Below are positions 1 through 6,596 of a DNA stretch of 22,136 nt, one piece after another; positions within the stretch are counted from its first letter, which is position 1, and each line of letters starts with the position of its first letter. Origin of the DNA: an uncultured Chloroflexota bacterium (GTDB lineage Bacteria; Chloroflexota; Anaerolineae; Aggregatilineales; Phototrophicaceae); contig CALJKV010000075.1 in NCBI GenBank assembly GCA_937974245.1, positions 1-22,136 on the forward strand. The letters run 5' to 3'. The notes below the pieces were generated by a model, which saw only the letters and a list, made by a program, of their open reading frames with translations, ran no database searches and had not been told where the DNA came from. The position numbers and the translations under genes are program-made.

Positions 1-67
1 TCTGTCCATTCCCTCAGTTTATTCTGGCTGCCGCTACTTTTCAAATGGCTTCTCAAGCTATCTTTTC

Positions 68-97
68 CTGATAGCTGATGACTGAAAACTGACGACT
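68..97 (+). repeat. Intergenic repeat copy 1
   Basis: The stretch downstream of the SDR gene has a run rich in CTGA units. Its core, ctgaaaactgacgact at 82-97, recurs with one mismatch in reverse orientation at 5465-5480. Both copies lie between genes. It resembles dispersed intergenic repeats, but two copies in one window cannot establish a family. The rest of 1-158 shows no gene. Confidence 0.4.
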
Positions 98-158
98 CAC
101 CGTCCCTTGTCGAGGGGGCGCTATTCCGCTCGATACCCCATAGAACACAGAATCTTTT

Positions 159-980
159 CTACAGCCCGCCCGTCACCTCGAGTACCTGCCCGGAGACGTA
201 ATTGGCGAGTTCGCTGGCGAAAAACAACAGCGGCCCGGCGGCCTCGTCAGGTGTCCCTGCCCGGCGTGCCGGGATCATCATGAAGGCCATCTGCCGCATT
301 TGGTCGGGAATACCGAGCTTGATACGCTGACCGTCGCGTTCGGTAAAATCGCCCTTTTCGTCGGCCTGCGTCAGCCGGGTATCAATGAAACCAAAGGCAA
401 CGGCATTCACCTGGATATTGAACGCGCCCCACTCTTTCGAGAGCGTTTTCGTCAACCCGATGATGCCGGCCTTGCCCGCCGCGTAGTTGGCCTGTCCGAC
501 GTTGCCGCGTGTGCCGGTGGTGCTGCTGACGTTGATGATCTTCCTGGCTCTGGCAGCGCCGGTTTCAGCTATCTCTTTTTTAGCAGCTTCACGCATATAG
601 GGAGCAGCCGCGCGGATAATTTTAAAAGGCGCGGTGAGGTGAATCGCCAGCATGGCGTCCCACTGGTCGTCGCCCATCTTGTGCAGCATCCCGTCCCAGG
701 TGTACCCGGCATTGTTCACCAGGATGTCTATACCGCCAAATGTGCTGACCGTCTGCCCGATAAGTTCTTCCACACCACCCGCGTCGGTCACGTCCGCAGG
801 AACTGCCAGCGCCGTCCCACCTAACGCCTTGATCGCCGCGACAGTTTCTTCCGCCGGTTGGGGGTCAATATCGGTGACGACGACTTTCGCGCCGTGCGCG
901 GCAAAGAGTTTCGCGGCGGCAGCGCCAATCCCGCGCCCGCTGCCTGTTACAATGGCGACTTTACCTTCAAGAAGTTTCAT
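159..980 (-). CDS. SDR-family oxidoreductase (FabG-like 3-hydroxyacyl dehydrogenase/reductase)
   Basis: A 273-residue classical short-chain dehydrogenase/reductase. The nucleotide-binding motif TGSGRGIG is at residues 12-19, NNAG is at 89-92, the serine pair is at 152-153, and the catalytic YxxxK is Y166/K170. Asp37, at the end of the second beta strand, usually favours NAD(H) over NADP(H). The position that holds Asn in the usual catalytic tetrad appears to be His114. There is a short charged insertion around 131-147, and the protein ends in the typical GQVLEVTGG segment. The likely reaction is interconversion of a 3-oxoacyl and a 3-hydroxyacyl thioester (ACP or CoA) in the cytoplasm, but the substrate cannot be read from sequence. 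The start is supported by an AGAGAGGG ribosome site about 9 bases upstream. The gene has its own sigma-70 promoter with an overlapping palindrome that nearly matches the promoter of the TetR gene at 5551-6198, so repression by that regulator is inferred. Assigning fabG itself would be over-precise. Confidence 0.93.
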   Translation of the reverse strand: MKLLEGKVAIVTGSGRGIGAAAAKLFAAHGAKVVVTDIDPQPAEETVAAIKALGGTALAVPADVTDAGGVEELIGQTVSTFGGIDILVNNAGYTWDGMLHKMGDDQWDAMLAIHLTAPFKIIRAAAPYMREAAKKEIAETGAARARKIINVSSTTGTRGNVGQANYAAGKAGIIGLTKTLSKEWGAFNIQVNAVAFGFIDTRLTQADEKGDFTERDGQRIKLGIPDQMRQMAFMMIPARRAGTPDEAAGPLLFFASELANYVSGQVLEVTGGL

Positions 981-1014
981 AAAAAACAGCCCTCTCTAAT
1001 GAAATAATGGTAAT

Positions 1015-1036
1015 TAATCTAATCATGATTAGATTA
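1015..1036. promoter_or_regulatory. Probable TetR operator at the SDR promoter
   Basis: A perfect 22-bp palindrome centred between 1025 and 1026, with half-site taatctaatca. Its right end overlaps the SDR -10 box (1033-1038) and it covers the expected transcription start. A diverged copy (17 of 22 positions identical) sits in the same place at the TetR gene (6220-6241). Size, symmetry and position fit a TetR-family operator. Binding is inferred. Confidence 0.75.
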
Positions 1037-1061
1037 TCAATTATCCATAAGAGGTTGTCAA
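1033..1061 (-). promoter_or_regulatory. Sigma-70-type promoter of the SDR gene
   Basis: Read on the minus strand, the -35 box TTGACA is at 1061-1056, followed by a 17-base spacer and the -10 box GATAAT at 1038-1033 (5 of 6 to consensus). The predicted start near 1026 gives a leader of about 46 bases before the ATG at 980. The same promoter recurs at 6238-6266. Confidence 0.8.
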
Positions 1062-1245
1062 GCACAGTTCAACATTGCATTTTGAAAATAAATACTCAGT
1101 TCAGTCATTGGTCGTGGCGTGTAAGGTGATGCTGGTCGGAGCATGGTACGATATGGCTGTTCAAATGATTTTTGGAATCAAATGTCAGTGAGGGGTTTCG
1201 ACATCAATTTCCTTCCTGGTGGTATAGTGCCGTAAGAGGAAGCCA

Positions 1246-1785
1246 ATGAGCGAGGATCGCGTACAACGTTTATTAGCACAAATTCGGATTACGAAAGATG
1301 TTATTGAAGGGAAAGACCATCCTTCAATTCCTAGACCGTTTGTCTATCGTTGTACTGTTGGCTCTTCTGTCTCCTGGGACAAGAGGAAAATCGAGGATAC
1401 TTTGCAAGTCGTTCTGCCAGATGATTTGATTCATTTGTGGAATTATGCTGCCGATGTTCGATTACATGAGGATGTTTCCTACGGTCAGTGGGGGCTTGTA
1501 ATTTGGTCACCTGAAGAAGTCTTTACAAAACATCCATATACAATAACGGAAAGAAGAGAGGAAGATATTCGGAAAGGTGATTTGATAATCGGGGAGCTAA
1601 TCGGCGACTCGGAGTTTATCATCTTGAGATGCGACCCTGATATGGATGACTATGGAAAGCTACTCGTTGCTTTACTAATGGACCCTCGCAGGGATTGGCC
1701 TATAGTGGCTTTATCCTTAGCAGAATTTCTGGAAAGGGCCATGACATCGGTGGAATACAAGTATTGGTCACACAATCGTAAATGA
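1246..1785 (+). CDS. SUKH/SMI1-KNR4-like orphan protein (possible immunity protein)
   Basis: A 179-residue soluble protein with no signal peptide or membrane helix. It has the layout of SMI1/KNR4 (SUKH) proteins: LPDDLIHLW at 57-65, then a glycine/tryptophan turn leading into GLVIWSPEEV at 83-92, then a strand pair GDLIIGELIGDSEFIIL at 111-127, and a C-terminal helix SLAEFLER at 157-164. Many SUKH proteins neutralise polymorphic or contact-dependent toxins, while others are housekeeping proteins. No toxin gene lies beside it here, so the immunity role is inference. An AGAGGA ribosome site lies just upstream of the ATG. Base composition is clearly more AT-rich than the neighbours (two sampled 60-base stretches were about 35% and 47% GC), which suggests acquisition by transfer. 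It stands alone, divergent from the SDR gene and convergent with the gene at 1803-2897. Confidence 0.75.
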   Translation: MSEDRVQRLLAQIRITKDVIEGKDHPSIPRPFVYRCTVGSSVSWDKRKIEDTLQVVLPDDLIHLWNYAADVRLHEDVSYGQWGLVIWSPEEVFTKHPYTITERREEDIRKGDLIIGELIGDSEFIILRCDPDMDDYGKLLVALLMDPRRDWPIVALSLAEFLERAMTSVEYKYWSHNRK

Positions 1786-1802
1786 TAATAGAAAGTCAAA
1801 CC

Positions 1803-2897
1803 TTAATCTTCTTCCGGGCGAGCGAGGGGTAAAAAGCCGGTGATCGGCACACGCATCACGGTTTCATAATCTAACGCGGTGGCTTCTTCCGGGGCGGCAA
1901 TGTCATACGGCTGGTTAAAATCACGAATAGCTATAGAAAGATGGATTGGATACTGTCCCCATGAAGTGATGTCATTGTTGCTGGCGGCAGCCTCAATCAT
2001 GATGGATATATCAAACATACCCCAAGTAGAATATCCACTGAGGAATCCCGTTTCCAGATCTATCGACTGTGTATAGAGCAGCAGCGGCTCCGGGTACAGT
2101 TCGCCCATTCGTCGCGCCAGATTGTCTAGCCGCGTATCAGTGATCTCGGTAGATGGCATATTCAATGTAGCGTGCTGCGCCTCCAGGCGTTGACGCATGA
2201 GTTCCCGAAAGAGCGGCGCTGCATACAACCCATTAATATCCACAAACGTCTCAAAAACCGCGTTACCCTCGCTATCGTCGGCGCGAATAACGGTAAGGAA
2301 CTGGCGCACAAACTCCGGCTCAAATGCGCCGATCAACTCCCCGGCGTCCAGTCCCGTCACGAGCGGGTCGAGAACGATCACGCCCTCTTGCGGCTGTGTA
2401 TCGCTGAGGGCCAGATTCAGCGGGTAGGAACCCCACCCGTTATATTCAGCTCCCAGCATCTCTTGCAGCGCGTCGAGATTAACGTACAGCACGCCATCAA
2501 CAATCCGCACTCGCCCCTGGGTGTAAGCGGGCATATCCGGCGTGGCAACCGGAAGCCCAGTAGGGATATTGATTTCCATGATCGCATCCAGCGCCACCGT
2601 GCTGAACAGGGCGGTGTGATCGAGCGGAAAGGCGGTGTTGGCATCAAAGCCACTGAACACGCCGGTAACGGTTTCGCTAAAAAACTCACCCTCCGCTGCG
2701 CCGCTAACCGCGCTCCAATAGCGGAATTCGACTGAGCCGGAGTGCAACTGAAAGAGTTTGGCGTAAGCATTTTCCAACAACGTACAGTCCGCCTCCGGCA
2801 GATTCCCGCAGTAGACGGGGAAAGCCTCATCCTGGGCGGAGAGCGGCACAGCGAAGAATAGAAGCAGTATCCATCCAAGCATCATCCGAGAGCACAT
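1803..2897 (-). CDS. Exported protein of unknown function
   Basis: I do not recognise the family. From the ATG at 2897 the product is 364 residues. It begins with a signal peptide: Arg in the n-region, a hydrophobic stretch WILLLFFAVPL, and a likely cleavage site after LSA at about residue 21. There is no lipobox cysteine at that site. Two cysteines at residues 30 and 38 could form a disulfide in the mature protein. The rest is a mixed alpha/beta sequence rich in acidic and aromatic residues, without transmembrane segments. The frame is open back to 2960, but that would overlap the upstream U32 gene. The ATG at 2897 has a GGAG ribosome site about 6 bases upstream and puts the signal peptide at the N-terminus. 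It lies 22 bases downstream of the U32 gene on the same strand and is probably co-transcribed with it. A secreted or cell-envelope location is the only functional statement I can support. Confidence 0.8.
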   Translation of the reverse strand: MCSRMMLGWILLLFFAVPLSAQDEAFPVYCGNLPEADCTLLENAYAKLFQLHSGSVEFRYWSAVSGAAEGEFFSETVTGVFSGFDANTAFPLDHTALFSTVALDAIMEINIPTGLPVATPDMPAYTQGRVRIVDGVLYVNLDALQEMLGAEYNGWGSYPLNLALSDTQPQEGVIVLDPLVTGLDAGELIGAFEPEFVRQFLTVIRADDSEGNAVFETFVDINGLYAAPLFRELMRQRLEAQHATLNMPSTEITDTRLDNLARRMGELYPEPLLLYTQSIDLETGFLSGYSTWGMFDISIMIEAAASNNDITSWGQYPIHLSIAIRDFNQPYDIAAPEEATALDYETVMRVPITGFLPLARPEED

Positions 2898-2919
2898 CGT
2901 TACTCCAATCCGCAAATCC

Positions 2920-5433
2920 TTATTGAATAACGGGCAACTTGAGATAATCCTCTGCAACAAACAATGATCCCTGAGTCGTACCCTGCGGCGCGATCTTTTG
3001 CAGCCGGCGGTCTAGTTCCAGCCAGCCAATCCGCCCCCAGAAATAGTCCTGGAACGCCGCCGTTACTTTGCGAACTACATGGGATGGCTCGTGGACAAAC
3101 TCCAGCCGGTAATCAACGATACCGCTCTCCACCATCTGATCGAGGGAACGGCAGGCGACCTGTGCTTCCGCACCAAACACGGTGTTGCGGCAGCCGACAT
3201 CGGCCATCACCGGATGTTCGCGGCCCTGCACATCGCGCAGCGCAACCTTGTGCTTCTCGCAGGGATGCCCGCAGTCCAGATAGCTCGTCCCTTCAGAGAG
3301 AAACCGGCAGAAAACACAATGTTCCATGTGGAAGATGGGCAAATGGTGGTACGCAATCACCTCAAAGCGTTCGCCGCCAATTTCCTCCGCCAACGTACTG
3401 ATCTGCGCGGCGTTCAGGTCATGCGTTGGCGTGATTGTACTGACGCCCATTTTGAAGTAAGTGTCGGCTGCAATCTGATTGGCAACGTTCAGGCTGAAAT
3501 CCCCGATTAACGGATGCTGGTGCCGCCCTTGCATGGCTTCCAGCAGGCCGCCGGAACGAACGACAATCGCACAGTCCAACCGAAGCAGAAAGTTAACTAC
3601 ACGCTGTTCCTGCGGCTTGAGGACACGCGGGCTGGCGACTCGCGGTGTGATTCCGGCTTCCTTGATGCGATCAACGGCGGGGTGAAGACCATACAGGTCG
3701 AGATAATCCAGCGTGATGCTGGTTGGGCGCAGGTCAAGCGCCGCGTCAAGCTGTTCCGGGGTGCGTACCAGCAGATGCAGACGCGGCTCGGAATCCGGCG
3801 TTATTCCGTTCTGGCGGTTTATACCGGAGAGAGCCTGTTCCAAGACACTAACCGGGTTATGCGTTGCTATTTTCCGCGTCTCTGACTGCTGGCGGCTGAG
3901 GTCTTCAACCGCTTCCTGCCGCAGCCGGTTGAGCAGTGAACTGGGAATAAACGGCTCGCCACTCAGTTCTACGGTTAGTTCATCCAGCTGATAAGCCGTA
4001 TTCCCCAGACGGCCCAACTGCCCCTGTAGATACTCGGCAGTAACGCCCCGATTATTGGCGCGAGGGAGTGGTTCAGGCGATTGTACCGTAACGGTGATTC
4101 CCGGCCGATTCGCCAATGCCCATGTGAGCGTCAGCAGTTCACCTTCATGCGCGACAACCCGCACATTGACCGACTGCCTGTAAAGGGGAGCATTTGCCTG
4201 AATGAAGGGTTTGGCCGCTTTATTGGTGTTCATGTCGTGGGTGCGCCACACCCAATCACCCGCTCGGATACGGGTGAAGTCAATCTCGTGGTTGCCGAAA
4301 CGAAGTTCGAGCAGTTTCCCCTCCGGCTTGACACTGTAAAGATGACCGCCCTCTTCCTCCTCCTGCGGGCTGCGCCAGTCGGCGGCGTCAAAGACAAGGC
4401 CGTCCCCCGGCTTAAGCGGCGCATCATCCTGGATGCCGGTTGGCTCGACGGTCACACGATCCCGCTGTACACCCACAACGCGGCCACAGAGCACACCCCG
4501 GTGACGCGGCGAACGCCCGGAAACAACCGTCTGGTGATCTGTCCCCATGACGAAATACGGCCCAAGCCCTCTGGAATACACCTGCTCAATGGTGATTTCT
4601 TCCTGGCGACTGAGCGGGTTCGGCTGCCGTGACCAGGCAGCATCTACCGCCCGGCGGTAAGCGTTAGTCGTCAGGGCGACATAGTTCTCGTCTTTGTAGC
4701 GCCCTTCAATTTTGAGCGACGAAACGCCGCTCTCTACAATCTCCGGGATTTGATGCAGCGTGTAGAGGTCGCCCGGAGAGAGCAGGTAGCGCGCATCACC
4801 CAACGGCTTGAGCAGATCATCCACGATCATTTCATACGGCAGACGGCAGGCCTGGGCACATTGTCCCCGGTTGGCGCTGCGTCCGCCCCACGCCTCGGAC
4901 GAGAAGCACTGACCGGAATACGAGACGCACAACGCGCCATGCACGAACATCTCTAATTCGCAGTCGGTTTGCTCACGGATCAGCCGCACTTCCTTTAATG
5001 ACAGTTCCCGCGCCAGCACGACGCGGCTCACACCGAAACGCTGCGCCAGAGCGATTCCTTCGGCGCTGGTAATGCTCATCTGTGTGCTGCCATGCACAGC
5101 GGCATCCGGGGCAATCTGCTGGACAAGCTGCGCGATACCGACATCCTGGACGATGAGTGCGTCGGCCCCGGCGGCAGCAATCTGCTCAATCAGCCGGACT
5201 GCTTCGCGCAGTTCGTGGTCGAAAATCAGGGTGTTAAACGTCACGTACCCTTTGACACCGCGACTATGGAGGGTACGCGTCACATCCGGCAGTTCGGTCA
5301 GGGTAAACCCGACTTTGGCACGGGCGGAAAAGTGCTTGAGGCCAAAGTAAACAGAATCAGCTCCTGCTTCAACTGCGGCGTGGAGTTGCGGCCAATACCC
5401 GGCGGGACTCATAATCTCAGGTTTGTTCGGCAT
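2920..5433 (-). CDS. U32-family protein, RlhA/YdcP-like (probable RNA-hydroxylation enzyme, not a protease)
   Basis: An 837-residue member of the family annotated as peptidase U32. The N-terminal barrel starts with KPEIMSPAG and AAVEAGADSVYFG (residues 4-31). The signature block around 163-200 carries C169, C176, C192 and C196, spaced as in E. coli YegQ (TrhP) and RlhA, where U32 cysteines are linked to an iron-sulfur cluster. KIEGR follows at 241-245. A middle region fits the DUF3656-type segment of long U32 proteins. The C-terminal part has a second cysteine set (C706, C709, C721, C725, C748, C761). E. coli RlhA hydroxylates C2501 of 23S rRNA with prephenate-derived chemistry. By family, this protein is more likely an RNA-modifying enzyme than a protease, but which RNA it acts on is unknown. 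It is longer than E. coli RlhA (about 650-670 residues), the extra length being mostly C-terminal. The ATG at 5433 fits the family start, though the ribosome site is weak. The TetR gene lies 117 bases upstream on the same strand. Confidence 0.9.
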   Translation of the reverse strand: MPNKPEIMSPAGYWPQLHAAVEAGADSVYFGLKHFSARAKVGFTLTELPDVTRTLHSRGVKGYVTFNTLIFDHELREAVRLIEQIAAAGADALIVQDVGIAQLVQQIAPDAAVHGSTQMSITSAEGIALAQRFGVSRVVLARELSLKEVRLIREQTDCELEMFVHGALCVSYSGQCFSSEAWGGRSANRGQCAQACRLPYEMIVDDLLKPLGDARYLLSPGDLYTLHQIPEIVESGVSSLKIEGRYKDENYVALTTNAYRRAVDAAWSRQPNPLSRQEEITIEQVYSRGLGPYFVMGTDHQTVVSGRSPRHRGVLCGRVVGVQRDRVTVEPTGIQDDAPLKPGDGLVFDAADWRSPQEEEEGGHLYSVKPEGKLLELRFGNHEIDFTRIRAGDWVWRTHDMNTNKAAKPFIQANAPLYRQSVNVRVVAHEGELLTLTWALANRPGITVTVQSPEPLPRANNRGVTAEYLQGQLGRLGNTAYQLDELTVELSGEPFIPSSLLNRLRQEAVEDLSRQQSETRKIATHNPVSVLEQALSGINRQNGITPDSEPRLHLLVRTPEQLDAALDLRPTSITLDYLDLYGLHPAVDRIKEAGITPRVASPRVLKPQEQRVVNFLLRLDCAIVVRSGGLLEAMQGRHQHPLIGDFSLNVANQIAADTYFKMGVSTITPTHDLNAAQISTLAEEIGGERFEVIAYHHLPIFHMEHCVFCRFLSEGTSYLDCGHPCEKHKVALRDVQGREHPVMADVGCRNTVFGAEAQVACRSLDQMVESGIVDYRLEFVHEPSHVVRKVTAAFQDYFWGRIGWLELDRRLQKIAPQGTTQGSLFVAEDYLKLPVIQ

Positions 5434-5464
5434 AATCCTACTATCGTGAACTTATCCGGTGGTT

Positions 5465-5487
5465 AGTGGTCAGTTTTCAGCATTCAG
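5465..5487 (-). repeat. Intergenic repeat copy 2
   Basis: Read on the minus strand, this contains CTGAAAACTGACCACT (5480-5465), matching 82-97 at 15 of 16 positions. It sits in the 117-base gap between the TetR and U32 genes. The gap holds nothing else I can identify. Confidence 0.4.
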
Positions 5488-5550
5488 GCCAATCGCAGCG
5501 ATGGTTATCACGCCCGACAATTGGCGTCCGATAGCGGGCAACGGATACCC

Positions 5551-6198
5551 TTACACTTGCAGCGCCCGCAGGAACGTATCGGCCATCAGGTCAGCGATTT
5601 GCCCGCCGCTCAAGCGCCCACCTTCACGATACCACACCCCGACCCAATTGTGCGCCCCCAACAGCGCTTTGGTGAAAATCCCCACATCTACGGGGCGGAA
5701 AACACCCGATTGAATACCTTCCTGTACCACACGGCGAAACAAATCCTCGAAACGGTCACGCCGCGTAAAAAACGCATCGCGCCGCAGTGTGTATTCCCCG
5801 TAGGCGTGCATGTCGGCAGGACTTGCCCCGGTATGGGGCGGCTTGACATTGAGCAGCGAACTGATCTCAAAGACCATCGCTGCGGCGACAGCCGTATTTT
5901 GTGTCAATCCAACAATATGGGCATGAATCATCTCACGCAGTTTGGTATCCGGCGGATTCTCCACGCCGATCAGGGGTTCAATCTTGCCGATGACGTGTTC
6001 TAAACCGATCTCCAGCACCGCCAACAGCAGAGTGTCTTTGTTACGAAAATGATGGTATAGACTGGCCGCTGTCAGATTCACTTCGGCAGCGATATCTTTC
6101 ATCGTGGTTAGTTCATAACCATTGCGCCGCAGCACATCCGCCGCTGCCTCCAGAATGTCGTCGCGGCTTACCGATTGGTCCGCCGGTTTGCGTGCCAC
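5551..6198 (-). CDS. TetR/AcrR-family transcriptional repressor
   Basis: A 215-residue TetR-type regulator. The N-terminal DNA-binding domain covers about residues 11-57, with the helix-turn-helix at TTMKDIAAEVNLTAASLYHHF (31-51), the family's most conserved block. The C-terminal helical part is the ligand-binding and dimer domain and does not reveal the ligand. The frame is open to 6309, but the promoter (-35 at 6266-6261, -10 at 6243-6238) lies inside that extension, and the ATG at 6234 falls at the transcription start. I therefore choose the GTG at 6198, which has a GAGAGG ribosome site about 9 bases upstream. The gene's own promoter overlaps a palindrome-like site, which suggests autorepression. 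The SDR promoter near 1033-1061 is nearly identical, so the SDR is the most likely further target. Regulators of this type near SDR genes often respond to acyl-CoA or lipid-like ligands; that is inference here. Confidence 0.93.
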   Translation of the reverse strand: MARKPADQSVSRDDILEAAADVLRRNGYELTTMKDIAAEVNLTAASLYHHFRNKDTLLLAVLEIGLEHVIGKIEPLIGVENPPDTKLREMIHAHIVGLTQNTAVAAAMVFEISSLLNVKPPHTGASPADMHAYGEYTLRRDAFFTRRDRFEDLFRRVVQEGIQSGVFRPVDVGIFTKALLGAHNWVGVWYREGGRLSGGQIADLMADTFLRALQV

Positions 6199-6219
6199 TG
6201 ATAAAATCCTCTCAAAAAA

Positions 6220-6241
6220 CAATCTAATCTCCATTTGATTA
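6220..6241. promoter_or_regulatory. Probable TetR auto-operator
   Basis: An imperfect inverted repeat with left arm aatctaat (6221-6228) and right arm atttgatt (6233-6240); the arms match at 7 of 8 positions. It is identical at 17 of 22 positions to the perfect palindrome at 1015-1036 and lies in the same place relative to the -10 box. It is probably a weaker binding site for the TetR protein encoded just downstream. Confidence 0.65.
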
Positions 6242-6266
6242 TCAAGTATCCACAAGAGGTTGTCAA
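6238..6266 (-). promoter_or_regulatory. Sigma-70-type promoter of the TetR gene
   Basis: Minus-strand -35 box TTGACA at 6266-6261, 17-base spacer, -10 box GATAAT at 6243-6238. The predicted start is near 6231, leaving a leader of about 33 bases to the GTG at 6198. The spacer matches the SDR promoter spacer at 15 of 17 positions. Confidence 0.8.
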
Positions 6267-6351
6267 GTTGGGCACAACTGACCACATCCAAACGATTTCC
6301 TAACCACAAAACGACGTTTTCGCGCGATTTCTTACCAACGGGAATTCATGT

Positions 6352-6381
6352 TTGACGGTATACTTATGGAAGAGTGATTAT
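6352..6381 (+). promoter_or_regulatory. Candidate promoter upstream of the signalling block
   Basis: TTGACG (6352-6357), an 18-base spacer, then GATTAT (6376-6381), about 215 bases before the response-regulator start. A second -10-like TATAGT is at 6528-6533 without a convincing -35. The region 6310-6596 contains no gene I can support, and which element is used cannot be decided by eye. Confidence 0.35.
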
Positions 6382-6480
6382 AGTGAAAGTCGCCACTCAG
6401 AGGTTCTGTGCGATGATTCGGGAACAGAGCGTTCGCTTATGTGCCATGAACCATCCGCTGCAAAACCACAGGTAGTTTGT

Positions 6481-6502
6481 CTGCCATCTCAAGTTATGGC
6501 AG
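6481..6502. repeat. Inverted repeat in the leader of the signalling block
   Basis: CTGCCAT (6481-6487) and ATGGCAG (6496-6502) form a perfect 7-bp inverted repeat around an 8-base centre. It lies about 95 bases before the response-regulator start. It could be a protein-binding site or an mRNA hairpin. No T-tract follows, so it is not a typical terminator. Confidence 0.35.
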
Positions 6503-6596
6503 GCTGGCGTGAATGCATGTTAACCTGTATAGTGAATGATATTTCGTGAGGTTTTGACATAGCACCCTAAGAGTATGAAGGATGGTGGGGGCAATC

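Noticed and set aside
300..824. Plus-strand open frame of 174 codons
   Set aside because: It lies wholly antisense to the well-supported SDR gene; the residues show no family signature and there is no good ribosome site.
2172..5466. Several open frames of 70-190 codons on the plus strand
   Set aside because: All are shadows of the exported-protein and U32 genes, in GC-rich sequence where antisense frames stay open by chance.
6199..6309. N-terminal extension of the TetR gene to 6309
   Set aside because: It would cover the gene's own promoter and operator, which are shared with the SDR gene. The GTG at 6198 has a clear ribosome site.
6352..6549. Small plus-strand open frame of 65 codons before the response regulator
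   Set aside because: It has no ribosome site and no recognisable domain, and it overlaps a candidate promoter and an inverted repeat.
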